Source: Pseudomonadota bacterium
Lineage (GTDB): Bacteria > Pseudomonadota > Gammaproteobacteria > Xanthomonadales > SZUA-38
Reading direction: 5' to 3'
DNA: 64,000 nucleotides
Assembly: GCA_039033415.1 (NCBI GenBank)
Contig: JBCCCR010000005.1
Span: forward strand, 124,001-188,000
Part shown: positions 17,978 through 27,471 of the stretch, in pieces
How the letters are laid out: the number at the start of each line of letters is the position of its first letter
Position numbering within the stretch: the first letter of the stretch is position 1
Program-made: the position numbers and the translations under genes
Notes under the pieces: model-generated
The model's input: the letters and a program-made list of their open reading frames with translations, nothing else
What the model was told of the DNA's origin: nothing
Databases searched by the model: none

Positions 17978-19129
17978 TTATGGGACCGCCGTTGCCGCGG
18001 AAGCAGACGATCCACTCATCGATGCTTTAGTTATTGCTGGCAGGATGTACTGTTCGGTGAGCTGAAAAGGCCGCTCCATCTCGGGAAATTTACCGTAGTT
18101 TTCTCCGGTCCACGCAACCACCAGTTCAAGCTCCGGCCAGACCATAATGAACTGACCGCCGTTTCCCCAGGCTTCGAACGAGCGCAGCGGCTTCCCATCG
18201 ATTTCCCGATCGATCATGCGCCACAGATAGCCGAAATCTTCGCCATACAGGTCACTGGTGGCATGTTTTCTTGTCGATTCTGCAACCCATTCTTCTGACA
18301 GCAGCCTCTGCCCATTCCATCGCCCTTTGTTGAGGTACAGAAGGCCAAACTTGGCCATGTCTCGCGGGGTGAGATGCAGACCACCACCTGTCATGGCCAG
18401 ACCCTGATTGCCTCGGGAGTTGGTAATCGGCCATCGATACTTCTTGATGCCCATCGGCTCGAAGAGGTACTTGTCGGCAAAGGCGGGAATTCGGAGCTTG
18501 GATGCACGTGTCACAACATTCCCGATGGTGACAATGCCGCTGGTTGCGTAGGAGAACTTTTCACCCGGGTCGGCAGCCAGAGGCTGGTCCCAATAGAACT
18601 TGATCCAGTCTTCGGTGGGGTACATGTTGTCTTCGTTGTTTCGCACCCCGGACGTCATCGACAGCACGTGACCGATCGTGATGTCGTTTTTGCGCTCGTC
18701 CCAGTTCTCAATCGTGCCTTCGTATTCCGGAAAAAACGGCAGGACTGTTTGATCCACGCTCTCCAGGAAACCCTGATCGATCGCGACGCCGACAAGCGCG
18801 GAGGTGATGGCCTTCGCCGCTGATCTTGTCGAGTGGATATCTTTTCGATCCCACTTGCCGAAATAATCTTCGAAGACCAAAGCGCCCTTGTAGACAATCA
18901 CAACGCCATCGATCCCGATGTCTGATTCATCTTCGATCAGGTTGACCATCGCCTCGAACGGTTCACGATCGATCCCCTCCGCCTCCAACGACGAGATTCT
19001 CCATTGGTGCTCACCCGGACCCAGTTCGGCGGCGGGCACTTGAGCGCCGGCATCATGATTGTCGACGTCGCAACCGCAGATGCCGAACGTCAATACGAAA
19101 ACTAGCCAGTTGCGCGGTGCAAGATTCAA
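17978..19129 (-). CDS. Serine hydrolase of the beta-lactamase class C/esterase family, lipoprotein
   Basis: The 383-residue protein begins with a lipoprotein-like leader (FGICGC, Cys20). It has the penicillin-binding-protein fold markers: S103-A-A-K106 in STRSAAKAI, the YxN-equivalent Y194 in KFSYATSG, and a C-terminal GNGGQ in place of the usual K/H-T-G. Such proteins are esterases, D-aminopeptidases or amidases more often than true beta-lactamases. The leader points to attachment at the membrane facing the periplasm. Its stop converges on the aconitase-X operon with 72 bases between. The upstream 261 bases separate it from the divergent GMC oxidoreductase. The natural substrate cannot be inferred. 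Confidence 0.85.
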   Translation of the reverse strand: MNLAPRNWLVFVLTFGICGCDVDNHDAGAQVPAAELGPGEHQWRISSLEAEGIDREPFEAMVNLIEDESDIGIDGVVIVYKGALVFEDYFGKWDRKDIHSTRSAAKAITSALVGVAIDQGFLESVDQTVLPFFPEYEGTIENWDERKNDITIGHVLSMTSGVRNNEDNMYPTEDWIKFYWDQPLAADPGEKFSYATSGIVTIGNVVTRASKLRIPAFADKYLFEPMGIKKYRWPITNSRGNQGLAMTGGGLHLTPRDMAKFGLLYLNKGRWNGQRLLSEEWVAESTRKHATSDLYGEDFGYLWRMIDREIDGKPLRSFEAWGNGGQFIMVWPELELVVAWTGENYGKFPEMERPFQLTEQYILPAITKASMSGSSASAATAVP

Positions 19130-19390
19130 TGGATTATTTTCCTTTGCTGTGGCTTCGGGAGGTCGCGAGGGGTTGCCGGAGCATGGTCTGCTTCAGTTTT
19201 TCGAAGGCACATCTTGCATCGGCAGGGGCGCTTCCGCATCCCCGAAAAGTATGGCCTATACCCCTCATCTCAGCCGAAGAATCCTGCGATCGACGGACAC
19301 CAACGCTGGACCGCTAGGCTTCGCTAGCAGGGCGATCGGCTTTCCTGTAGCTTGGGCTGATGCATTGGCCTCGCGCGACTAGTTAGAGCC

Positions 19391-20971
19391 TTGAAGCTGA
19401 CACGACGTGAACTGCTCGGCGTTACGGCGACGGCCGCGGCAACCTCATGCTCATCACATCTGGCCAAACGGTCTTCGGCGAATTCGGACTACGACGTTTT
19501 GGTTGTCGGGGGCGGCTCCGCTGGCGCGGTTGTAGCGGCTAGACTCAGCGAAAACCCGAACCGTAGAGTCATGCTTCTTGAGGCTGGCGGTGAGGCGAAA
19601 GATCCCCTCATCGACCAGCCGCTCCAGTGGTTTCGACTACTGGGCTCCGAGCTGGTCTTTCCAGACGAAACCTCGCAACAACGCTATGTCGGAGCGAAAA
19701 CCCTCTTCGCCGGCCACGGCAGAGTGCTTGGCGGATCCAGCGCGATTAACGCCATGATTCATCATCGGCCCATGCCGCTGGACATCAACGACTGGGGGAT
19801 TGACGGCTGGCGCTGGGAAGATCTGGAGCCGATGCTCCGGCTATCAGAAACTTTCCTCGGAGACCGTCAGGAAGGACGAGGCACAGCGGGGCCTATCGGC
19901 GTCAGCCTCATCCCGGATCCACCACCGCTGGCAGATGCGGCTCTGGCGGCCGCAGACCGTCTGGGCCTGGGCGCGACTACAGATATCAACACGGGTACTC
20001 AACTTGGCGCTGCCATTAATCAGTTGGCCTTCGCTCAGGGCAGACGCCAGCATACCGGACTCGCATATCTGACAACCGCCCGTGGCCGAGACAACCTCAC
20101 AATCCGCACTAATGCCCAGGTCGATTCACTATCCATTGAGGGTGATCGAGTAACCGGACTCAGCTATCGACACCGGGGTGAAAAACGGCTCGCTGGAGGT
20201 GCACATGTTGTGCTTTGTTCTGGCGCACTCAGGACACCACAGCTGCTGATGCTGTCGGGTTTGGGTCCTGCCGACATGCTCCGTAAGCACGGAATCCATG
20301 TGGTGGTGGACGCGCCTGAAGTCGGCGCCAATCTCCATGATCACCTGCTGATCTCGGGCAACAATTTCGCCACCCCGGAACCGATCGAGGCTTCCGGCAC
20401 GCACGGATCGGTAGCCGTCGTTTACGCCTCATCAACACCCAACGGGCCCAGAGATCTGCTGCTCAATGTTTCCACTAACGCTAACGTGATTCCGCCACTC
20501 ACAGGTGCGGCCGCTGGCTTCAAGAGCTCCTTCAGCTTCATGCGGCCTCGCAGCCGCGGTCAGCTCTCGCTCACCAGCAATGATCCAACGATTCAGCCTG
20601 CCATAGACGTTAACTATCTGGCCGATGAACGCGATCGCGAGGGGATGCTTAATGCGCTTTCTCTCAGCAGGGAGCTGCTCTCCGCTCGCGAGTTCAGTCA
20701 ATTTGGGGGCGTCGAACAAAACGGCGATTACTTTCGGGACGCTGCCTCATCACTGAAATTTCTACACGACGGAGCCACGCCATTTGGGCACTACTGTGGC
20801 ACATGCCGGATGGGCACCGACAAAAACGCACCGGTTGCCAGCTCGCTGGCTTTTCGCGGTATCTCCGGCCTGAGTGTCGTTGATGCATCCGTGATACCAG
20901 CGATACCCTCATGTCCAACCAATCCCCTGGTCGTGGCGATTGCGGAACTATTTGCTCAGCGTTTCGGCTAG
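19391..20971 (+). CDS. GMC-family FAD oxidoreductase, probably Tat-exported
   Basis: The 526-residue product appears to start at TTG 19391, since the frame is closed immediately upstream. The N-terminus KLTRRELLGV...AATSC combines a twin-arginine-like motif with a possible lipobox Cys near residue 20, suggesting folded export with FAD. The FAD site is YDVLVVGGGSAGAVVAARLS, followed by LLEAGG and GHGRVLGGSSAINAM, the GMC signature 1 region. Near the C-terminus, HYCGTCRMG and IPSCPTNPLV carry the catalytic His and Asn. GMC enzymes oxidise alcohols such as choline, glucose or long-chain alcohols. It is a single gene here, and choline dehydrogenase activity should not be assumed. Confidence 0.88.
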   Translation: MKLTRRELLGVTATAAATSCSSHLAKRSSANSDYDVLVVGGGSAGAVVAARLSENPNRRVMLLEAGGEAKDPLIDQPLQWFRLLGSELVFPDETSQQRYVGAKTLFAGHGRVLGGSSAINAMIHHRPMPLDINDWGIDGWRWEDLEPMLRLSETFLGDRQEGRGTAGPIGVSLIPDPPPLADAALAAADRLGLGATTDINTGTQLGAAINQLAFAQGRRQHTGLAYLTTARGRDNLTIRTNAQVDSLSIEGDRVTGLSYRHRGEKRLAGGAHVVLCSGALRTPQLLMLSGLGPADMLRKHGIHVVVDAPEVGANLHDHLLISGNNFATPEPIEASGTHGSVAVVYASSTPNGPRDLLLNVSTNANVIPPLTGAAAGFKSSFSFMRPRSRGQLSLTSNDPTIQPAIDVNYLADERDREGMLNALSLSRELLSAREFSQFGGVEQNGDYFRDAASSLKFLHDGATPFGHYCGTCRMGTDKNAPVASSLAFRGISGLSVVDASVIPAIPSCPTNPLVVAIAELFAQRFG

Positions 20972-21129
20972 TAGATCAGGCAGGATCGCGCCGCTTACAC
21001 GCCCAGGCGCGAAAAATTCTTCGTGGCCGCTAGCGCGTCGGTATCGCGGCTAGGCCTTTGGAAGAACGACACTACTCATCGCCGTAAGCGATGGCTTAAG
21101 CCCAGAGGAAGCACAGTCGGGTACGCGAG

Positions 21130-22041
21130 TCAGTCAGCGTAGTGCCAGCGCCGCTCATCCTGTAACGCAAAGCCGAGGTCCTCCGGCACTTCGCCCGCCT
21201 CGAGGCGTGACAACCTTGCCTCAGCGGCAGCCGCTTCGCCGAGGCGTCGCTCGACCTGCGCCAGACGGAACTCCGCCCAGCCCGAGTCCGGGTCTTCGGG
21301 GCTCGGATCGTAGTCCAGATAACGCTTCAGGCCGGCACGACCCGCCTCCAGAGCCTGTCCCGAGACGGCGGCAAATTTGCCTCGCTGGTAGTCAATGAGG
21401 CGCAGCGCTCGTACGTCCTCAGGCGTATGGCGGCGAACGTTCTGTTCAGCCTCATCGAGCACCGCTTCAGCCACCGGAAGCTGGTTGTGTACTCCCTGGA
21501 TCACCAGCGTGTACTGCTGCGCCCAGACCCAGGTCCCCGCGGCCAGCGCCTGGCGATCGTAGGCAATCGCCGCCTCCACGTTTTCTTCCTGCCACTCGAT
21601 GTCGGCCTTGAGTCGAAGCGCCGCGGCCTTGTCGAGCTTCATCAGCGCGTCAGCCTGCGCTCGCGCCTGCTTTTTTGAACCGCCGGCTATCGCAGGCGCC
21701 TGAAGGTAGTACTGCCCTAGCGAATTTCGGGCCTCAACGTGCGCAGGGTCCAGCTCCAAGGCCGCTAGCAGATGCTTTTTGCCATTGCGAGCCAGGCCGA
21801 GTTTCCGAAAGGTTGATGCGGCGTCAACCTGCGCCAGCTGGCCTGTCGCCAACCAATAGTGCGCCTCCGCAGTCTCGGGCCCATTCTTCAGGCGCGACTC
21901 CATGCGGCTTACCACTTGCTTGGCCTCGCCGTTGTCGATCAAGGCCTGCAGCGCTGCGTCGTCGATGTCGTTCGCGCCAACCACGCTCTGCGCCGTTGCC
22001 AGTGCGACGACGAGGGTTGTCCATGCCAAGACGTTTTTCAT
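21130..22041 (-). CDS. Exported TPR-repeat protein
   Basis: The 303-residue protein starts at ATG 22041 with GGAG upstream. A signal peptide (MKNVLAWTTLVVALATAQSV) is followed by TPR-like helical repeats, for example AHYWLATGQLAQVDAASTF, KKHLLAALELDPAHVEARNS and EFRLAQVERRLGEAAAAEAR. It probably acts in the periplasm as a scaffold. Its ATG overlaps the stop of the upstream membrane-protein gene as ATGA, so the two are made together and may work together. A frame open 115 codons further upstream only shadows that membrane-protein gene. No enzymatic domain is seen. Confidence 0.78.
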   Translation of the reverse strand: MKNVLAWTTLVVALATAQSVVGANDIDDAALQALIDNGEAKQVVSRMESRLKNGPETAEAHYWLATGQLAQVDAASTFRKLGLARNGKKHLLAALELDPAHVEARNSLGQYYLQAPAIAGGSKKQARAQADALMKLDKAAALRLKADIEWQEENVEAAIAYDRQALAAGTWVWAQQYTLVIQGVHNQLPVAEAVLDEAEQNVRRHTPEDVRALRLIDYQRGKFAAVSGQALEAGRAGLKRYLDYDPSPEDPDSGWAEFRLAQVERRLGEAAAAEARLSRLEAGEVPEDLGFALQDERRWHYAD

Positions 22042-22799
22042 TGGGAAAGCTCCATGCCCATGGGCTGGTTTGTGGTCACTCGATCGCCAGGCGACTCTTT
22101 TCGGCGAAGAATGCGTGTCCAGATCATCGTCGCGGGAACGCCGATCAGCGTGGGCGCGAGCCAGACCCACACCGAGCTGCCGAGCGAGGAGTGGATGAAC
22201 CGGCTGGATCCGAAGACCAGAAAAGCCGTGTGAGCGGCGATGCCGGCGCCCAGCATGGACGACATATGCTGGTATTTCCATTCCAGCCCGCGGTTCGGAA
22301 CCGACAGGATGCGACGCATGGTTCCCGGTGCGCCAAGCAGGCCGATGGCACTGAGGCTCATCATCAGGACCGAATCCAGATACCACCCGGTTACCAGCAC
22401 CGCTCCGGCGAGCACGAAACTTGAGCCATGTATGAGTAGTTCTACCTGGCTCCGGTGTCCGCCCCAGGCGCGCTTCATGCGAACCGCTCGAAGGCCGGCA
22501 AACGCTGCTGCGAATGTGATCGCAGACAGGTAGAGCAGCATTAGGCCGTTGACGGCTCGCAGGTTGACCGCATAGCGCGATGACGTCTCGGGGTGTGTTG
22601 CCAGCGGATCAATCAGCGTTAGCAGCGCTGCAACCGCCGCGCTCGCGGCCGTCACCATCATCGCATAGGCAAAAACCTTGCCTGCCTGGGTGTGCAGCCC
22701 CCGGCGCTTGCGCGCAAAAACCGGGAGCCAGAAACTGGCCAGGCCGATACTACCGACCACGATGTGCACCAGCACAACGGCTTTGAATAGTAGTTCCAT
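22038..22799 (-). CDS. Integral membrane protein resembling DUF2306, unknown function
   Basis: The 253-residue protein has about seven hydrophobic segments. It starts FKAVVLVHIVVGSIGLASFW and has KYQHMSSMLGAGIAAHTAF late. The layout of conserved His residues in helices (VVLVHIVVG, KYQHMSSM, AAHTAFL) and a predicted ~7-TM topology resemble DUF2306-type membrane proteins. This is a loose match, not a firm family call. It is coupled by ATGA overlap to the exported TPR protein. Its start is separated by 136 bases from the divergent sensor-kinase gene, with a perfect palindrome in between, so the two-component system may control it. Confidence 0.65.
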   Translation of the reverse strand: MELLFKAVVLVHIVVGSIGLASFWLPVFARKRRGLHTQAGKVFAYAMMVTAASAAVAALLTLIDPLATHPETSSRYAVNLRAVNGLMLLYLSAITFAAAFAGLRAVRMKRAWGGHRSQVELLIHGSSFVLAGAVLVTGWYLDSVLMMSLSAIGLLGAPGTMRRILSVPNRGLEWKYQHMSSMLGAGIAAHTAFLVFGSSRFIHSSLGSSVWVWLAPTLIGVPATMIWTRILRRKESPGDRVTTNQPMGMELSQ

Positions 22800-22882
22800 G
22801 GTGTCACCTTTGCTTCTGAGCTCAATGGCACTCAGGTTCGCTTAAAATAGAGGGTATTGGCGACCCTCCGGTGTCATGACCC

Positions 22883-22902
22883 AAAGTGACCGAAGTCACT
22901 TT
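22883..22902. promoter_or_regulatory. Perfect 8-bp inverted repeat in a divergent promoter region
   Basis: AAAGTGAC-CGAA-GTCACTTT is perfect over two 8-base arms and lies between the divergent membrane-protein gene and the sensor-kinase gene, 34 bp before the latter. NarL/LuxR-type response regulators often bind such short-spaced palindromes, so it may be the binding site for the regulator encoded at 24084. Alternatively, followed by TTTCT, it could fold as an intrinsic terminator on the plus strand, but no plus-strand gene precedes it. Confidence 0.45.
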
Positions 22903-22935
22903 TTTCTGACGGTGGATTGTTGACGCACGGATTCT

Positions 22936-24087
22936 GTGCAGAATCAGGGGATGGAAGTCGGCCGGAAGCCAAGAAACAGCGACGCCCTGCCCTCTCTGAC
23001 CTGGGCCGGCTGCTTGACGGTGGGCCTGGTTTGGTTTGTCGCTGCCCGGGGGCTGCCTGACAGCCTGCCCTGGATCGATGATCGGATTGTGCTGCATGTC
23101 GCTGCGGCTTCGTTTCTTGGGCTGGCGTTGCTATTGGGCCGCCAGCGGAGTAGATCGGGGAAAATCGTCAATCTGATGCTCCAGGCCGTCTGCGCGGCCG
23201 CAGTCATCGCCGTGGATTTGTCGTCCAGTGCGCCGATACTCAATATCATCGTGGTCGCACAGATACCCTACGTGCTGGGCATCAGGCTGGCCATCGTGGC
23301 GGCGCTGATCGTCAATGCGGCGCACTTTGTGGTGCTGCTGGTTTTTCATGACGCGACCGCCCTTTCGGCTTTTTTGAACATGGCGCTCTATGCGTGTTTT
23401 CAGCTTTTCTCACTTCTAATTGGGCACTTTGCCGTGCAGGTGACCGAGGCCCGGAACCAGCTGGCGGCCACCAACGCGGAACTGCTGGCCACCCGTTCGC
23501 TGCTGGAATCGTCGGCCCGTGATCGGGAGCGGCTGCGGGTCTCCCGGGAACTGCACGACACGGCTGGCCACACGCTCACAGCACTAAAACTCAACCTGCG
23601 CCAGCTTCGCGACCGAAGCGCCCCTCAGGATCGCGATGCCTTGAGCGAGTGCCTGAACCTGTCTTCTGATCTGCTGGACGACATCCGTGATCTCGTAGGC
23701 AATATGCGCGAGGTCAATCCGCTGGATCTCGACAAGGCCCTGACCGAGCTGACCCGGCCCTTTGCTAAGCCTGAGTTTTCGATCGACGTGGCGCCGGACG
23801 TGGTCATCGAAGATCTGACGGTCGCGGAAAGTTTGCTGGCCGTGGCCCGCGAATCCATTACCAACGTTGTGCGTCACGCGGAAGCGAGCCGGTGCACCAT
23901 TTCTGTCCACCGAGATCAGGGGCGTGTGTGCCTGACGGTGGAAGACAACGGCGTAGGCGCTGACGGCGCTGAAGGATTCGGCATCCGTGGCATGCGCGAA
24001 CGAATCAGCGATGCGCACGCTGAACTCGACATCTCACCCAACACGCCTACGGGGACCCGCGTGACCGCGGCTTGGGCCGTCGCATGA
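22936..24087 (+). CDS. Membrane-bound sensor histidine kinase (NarL/DesK type, HisKA_3)
   Basis: The 383-residue protein has about five to six N-terminal membrane helices (residues ~20-168) and no large periplasmic sensor domain. A coiled linker (~168-198) and a HisKA_3 dimerisation domain follow, with phosphorylatable His207 in RVSRELHDTAGH. The ATPase domain has N-box ARESITNVVRHA and G-boxes VEDNGVGADG and GFGIRGMRERI. DesK-like kinases of this layout often sense membrane state. The start may be GTG 22936 or ATG 22951. Neither has a convincing ribosome-binding site. The stop overlaps the response-regulator ATG (ATGA), giving a classic coupled pair. Confidence 0.9.
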   Translation: MQNQGMEVGRKPRNSDALPSLTWAGCLTVGLVWFVAARGLPDSLPWIDDRIVLHVAAASFLGLALLLGRQRSRSGKIVNLMLQAVCAAAVIAVDLSSSAPILNIIVVAQIPYVLGIRLAIVAALIVNAAHFVVLLVFHDATALSAFLNMALYACFQLFSLLIGHFAVQVTEARNQLAATNAELLATRSLLESSARDRERLRVSRELHDTAGHTLTALKLNLRQLRDRSAPQDRDALSECLNLSSDLLDDIRDLVGNMREVNPLDLDKALTELTRPFAKPEFSIDVAPDVVIEDLTVAESLLAVARESITNVVRHAEASRCTISVHRDQGRVCLTVEDNGVGADGAEGFGIRGMRERISDAHAELDISPNTPTGTRVTAAWAVA

Positions 24088-24725
24088 GTGAGACTGCGGT
24101 CCGCGTTGGCCTGGTCGACGACCAGGCCCTGGTTCGCAAAGGGCTCCGAGCCATCCTTGACGCTCATTCAGGCCTGACGGTAGCCTTTGAAGCCGAAGAT
24201 GGCGCGGTGGCGCTAGAGCAGTTGATGCAAGTTGAGGTGGATATCCTGCTTTGCGATATCCGCATGCCCGTGGTTGACGGCATTGAGGTCGTAGAGCGGC
24301 TTCGGCAAGGGGCTAATCGCCTGCCTGTGTTGCTGCTGACCACCTTTGAGGACGAGGAACTTCTGCTGAAGGCAACGCGGGCCGGAGCTAATGGCTATGT
24401 CCTGAAAGACATTGAGCCGGCGGAGCTATTCACGACCATCGACGCCATTTTGGATGGCGCAACGGTGCTCGATCCGCAGTCTCGGCAGCGAGCTCGAGGC
24501 CACGATTCGCTGCCCCAGCCCGAGACTCTGCTGGCCGAACTCGACGAAAAAGAGCGTGCCGTGCTTCGATTGATGTCAGCGGGCTTAAGCAATCAGCAGA
24601 TCGCCGAGCAGCTCCACAAAGCCGAAGGCACTATCAAAAACCGGGTTTCGGTCATTCTTCAGAAGCTCAACGCGCGAGACCGAACTCAGGCGGTTCTCAA
24701 GGCCATCACCAACGGCATCATCTGA
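24084..24725 (+). CDS. NarL/FixJ-family response regulator
   Basis: The 213-residue product has a receiver domain with acidic pair D12-D13 in VGLVDDQALVRKG and phosphoacceptor Asp58 in ILLCDIRMPVVDG. Thr and Lys switch residues lie in LLTTFEDEE and YVLKDIEP. A C-terminal LuxR-type helix-turn-helix includes LSNQQIAEQLHKAEGTIKNR and KLNARDRTQAV. It is the partner of the kinase it overlaps by 4 bases. Likely targets are its own promoter and the divergent membrane/TPR genes through the palindrome at 22883-22902. Confidence 0.92.
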   Translation: MSETAVRVGLVDDQALVRKGLRAILDAHSGLTVAFEAEDGAVALEQLMQVEVDILLCDIRMPVVDGIEVVERLRQGANRLPVLLLTTFEDEELLLKATRAGANGYVLKDIEPAELFTTIDAILDGATVLDPQSRQRARGHDSLPQPETLLAELDEKERAVLRLMSAGLSNQQIAEQLHKAEGTIKNRVSVILQKLNARDRTQAVLKAITNGII

Positions 24726-24733
24726 GCGTTCTC

Positions 24734-24762
24734 CTCGGGGTCATACCGCCGGTTGCCCCGAG
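24734..24762. terminator. Stem-loop between convergent genes
   Basis: CTCGGGG and CCCCGAG form a 7-bp GC-rich stem with a 15-base loop, 9 bases past the response-regulator stop and before the convergent deacylase stop. There is no U-tract, so it is at best a weak or factor-assisted terminator. Confidence 0.3.
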
Positions 24763-24773
24763 CACAGAAACGT

Positions 24774-25739
24774 TTATCCAGAACCTAGACGATCCGAACG
24801 GTTGGCGAGATAGAACCACTCCTGGTCCACCTGTGCGTTTGGATTGGGAAAGACGATCCATCCATCCTGGTCCGAAAGCAGCTCTGTGCCGTCGTGCCGC
24901 CTGGCAATTACTTCGCCGCGAGAGATCTTTTCGAAGCTGCGCCAATCCCTGGCAAAACTGTCTTCCACATGAAGCCGATCCCATACTTTGTACAGCCGGA
25001 TCACCTCTGGCTCGCTGGCCGGCGGCGGCACCTCTTCTGCGGTTGTCATTCCCAGATGAGCCAACGTCGCGCGGATCGCATGATAGGCAAGCCCCGGTGC
25101 CTGTTCATCATCGTGTTGACCACATTCAAGCGTGATTCCCATGCCGCCGAAACGGCGGATGGTTTCGGTTGTTCCGACCCCGTAGTCAACGTCAGCCTCG
25201 ACACCGCGCGCGAGGCGATCGCGGACGCCCCGGGCGTAAGTATCCAGCCAGCCCTCCACAAATCGATCGACGCCGAGGCGCAAGGCCAGCGCCTCCTCCT
25301 CTTGCGCCTTTGAAAATGGTTCTAGGTCGCCGCGGTTGTTGTCGGGGCCAATCAGCGCAAACGGTATACCCGGCGTGTGGAAAGAATGGAGATCGAGCAA
25401 GACATCGTGCGCCTCCAGCAACGGACAAAGCTGGTTGGCCACCGAATCCTCAAAGTCGAGCGGCCGATCGGTCACCCGCATGTTTCGATTCAGGTTGCGA
25501 TCCCCGTGCCGACGCTTGAGCTGATACGCCAACGGATTGGTGATGGGAACCATCGTGAGGGATCCGCGTTCGATGCGAAGCGCACCGCCCGAGATTTCCT
25601 GCTGTATGCGCTGGATAGCCTTGGTCCCGCAGGTCTCATTGCCGTGCACGGCGCCGAGAACCAGCAGTTTTGGACCGGGCTGCAGGCCCAGGAATTGATA
25701 GACGGAAAGACCGGTTGGAGGGGACATCTTGTCCATCAC
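24774..25739 (-). CDS. Zinc-dependent succinylglutamate desuccinylase/aspartoacylase-family deacylase
   Basis: The 321-residue protein carries the M14-like zinc site: HGNETCG provides the H-x-x-E ligands (~residues 33-39) and DLHSF the third His (~116). TLECGQH holds the probable catalytic Glu near residue 200. Family members remove acyl groups from N-acyl amino acids or act as carboxypeptidase-like deacylases. The ~100 residues after ~225 (VIRLYKVWD onward) form a C-terminal beta-rich extension also seen in AstE/AspA relatives. It is divergent from an M17 aminopeptidase gene across 174 bases, and both could act in amino-acid or peptide salvage. The specific acyl substrate is not evident. Confidence 0.85.
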   Translation of the reverse strand: MMDKMSPPTGLSVYQFLGLQPGPKLLVLGAVHGNETCGTKAIQRIQQEISGGALRIERGSLTMVPITNPLAYQLKRRHGDRNLNRNMRVTDRPLDFEDSVANQLCPLLEAHDVLLDLHSFHTPGIPFALIGPDNNRGDLEPFSKAQEEEALALRLGVDRFVEGWLDTYARGVRDRLARGVEADVDYGVGTTETIRRFGGMGITLECGQHDDEQAPGLAYHAIRATLAHLGMTTAEEVPPPASEPEVIRLYKVWDRLHVEDSFARDWRSFEKISRGEVIARRHDGTELLSDQDGWIVFPNPNAQVDQEWFYLANRSDRLGSG

Positions 25740-25913
25740 TGGGTTTCACTCATCGTTGCTTGTCGTTTCAGGCGTCCGCGCACAGAAATCAAATTTGCTA
25801 TTTACCTGGTCGGATCGCGCCGGTAATGGTCGTCTCTGCAGCCCCGCATGCAGGTCAACCTCTGCTTTCGAGTAACCTATACCGATCCGAATATCCACGA
25901 GCCTAGATTATCC

Positions 25914-27467
25914 ATGACACACCCCACCCTTCGCACCTCCAAAGACACCGGTCTTCTTCTTGCGGGCAACCATAACGATGCTGTCATCCTGGTCAGCAGT
26001 GCTGCCGGCTGCGAATGCAGCCCGGAAGTCGATGCGGCTCTCCAACGGACCGCTGCAGTCGACCAACGTCTGGGAAAGGTCGGGCTACTCATTCACGCTC
26101 GCGAGCTCGCGGGCGGACGCCTGGTGCACGCACCAACGGGTCCGCTCGATCGCGATTACGATGACGTACGCCGCTTCTTCGATGCGGCTGCCAAGGGCAT
26201 TGTTCGGGCTCGGGACGCCGGCGCAACCAATCCGATCATCATCGTCGAGGGCGCCCCAGCGGGGTCTGACTTTGAGCATGCTGCCGAAGTGACGTATCTG
26301 GGAGCATGTCAGGGTCTCTGGGAGCCGCTGGAAGCCCGTGAAAGCCTGGGCGAAGAAAATGTTGAGCCGGTAGAGTCCATCACCATTTTCGACGCATCAG
26401 AATCGCTTGCTGTCGATTTTCTTGCTGCGCTGGAGTCCGGCCGTCGCCTCGCCCGCGATCTGGCGGGCACCGAGCCCGAACGGATGGCGCCGCCGCGATT
26501 TGCTGACACCTGCGTCGAGGCTCTCCAGGGAATCGCCGTTTCGGTGGAAGTTGTCGACGACCAGGACAAAATCACAGCGCAGTACCCGCTGCTGGCTGCG
26601 GTGGCCCGCGCGTCCAAGACGGTTCCGCGCCATCATCCGCGGGTCATTAAGATGAGCTATGAGGGCGAAGGTCCTGTCGAAAAGACCCTGTTCCTAGTGG
26701 GTAAAGCAGTGACCTTTGATACCGGTGGCGCGGATATCAAAACCGGCGGTCACATGGCCGGCATGAGCCGCGATAAGGGCGGTGGTGCTGCGGTCGCAGG
26801 ATTTATGAAAACCGTTTCACTACTGAAACCCAAAGGGCTGAAGGTCGTGGCCTATCTGGCCGCCGTTCGGAACAGCGTGGGCCCGGAAGGGCTCGTCTCT
26901 GATGAAATCATCGTTAGCCACGCAGGGGTTCGCGTACGTATCGCCAATACGGATGCGGAAGGCCGGTTGGCCATGACTGACGCCCTTTCGCATTGCCGGG
27001 AGCTTGCAAAAGATGCGGTGTCTCCGGAACTGATGACCGTTGCCACCTTAACGGGTCACGCGGCGCTCTCGGTAGGCCCTTACACTTCGCTGGTAGAAAA
27101 CGGCACCGCCAGAGCGCAGGGCACCGCGCAAGGTTTGGCCGACGCGGGCGAAACGTGGGGCGACTGTATGGAAATCAACCGTCCTCGTCGCGAGGACTGG
27201 CATACCAACCGCGCCCGGTCGCAGGCAGACGATGTGCTCTCCGCCAACAACGGGCCGTCCGTCGCGGTGGCTCGCGGCCACCAGTTCCCCATGGCCTATC
27301 TGTCAACGGCGTCGGGTTTGGACGAGCATAGATACCGGTCCGAGCACCCGCTGGCCTACATGCACATCGATATCGCCGGCAGCTCCGTGGAAGGCGGTGA
27401 CTGGCAGCACGGCAAACCCACGGCCGCACCGGTCGTTGCGCTCGCCGCCCGGTATCTAAGAAGCTAG
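25914..27467 (+). CDS. M17-family leucyl aminopeptidase-like protein
   Basis: The 517-residue protein has an N-terminal alpha/beta domain and the M17 catalytic domain. VGKAVTFDTGGADIK holds the metal-binding Lys and Asp and SRDKGGGAAVAG the second Asp. The family signature NTDAEGRLAM holds the last Asp and Glu. All expected metal ligands are therefore present, and it should be an active di-metal exopeptidase that removes N-terminal residues in the cytoplasm. The start is ATG 25914. A longer frame reaching back to 25848 has no family similarity. Several segments (GADIKTGGHMAGM, TATAQGLADAG-like region) differ from classical PepA, suggesting a divergent subfamily. Confidence 0.87.
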   Translation: MTHPTLRTSKDTGLLLAGNHNDAVILVSSAAGCECSPEVDAALQRTAAVDQRLGKVGLLIHARELAGGRLVHAPTGPLDRDYDDVRRFFDAAAKGIVRARDAGATNPIIIVEGAPAGSDFEHAAEVTYLGACQGLWEPLEARESLGEENVEPVESITIFDASESLAVDFLAALESGRRLARDLAGTEPERMAPPRFADTCVEALQGIAVSVEVVDDQDKITAQYPLLAAVARASKTVPRHHPRVIKMSYEGEGPVEKTLFLVGKAVTFDTGGADIKTGGHMAGMSRDKGGGAAVAGFMKTVSLLKPKGLKVVAYLAAVRNSVGPEGLVSDEIIVSHAGVRVRIANTDAEGRLAMTDALSHCRELAKDAVSPELMTVATLTGHAALSVGPYTSLVENGTARAQGTAQGLADAGETWGDCMEINRPRREDWHTNRARSQADDVLSANNGPSVAVARGHQFPMAYLSTASGLDEHRYRSEHPLAYMHIDIAGSSVEGGDWQHGKPTAAPVVALAARYLRS

Positions 27468-27471
27468 TGTC

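Noticed and set aside
19059-19382. Plus-strand open frame before the GMC gene
   Set aside because: It overlaps the start of the serine hydrolase lipoprotein on the other strand and has no coding character.
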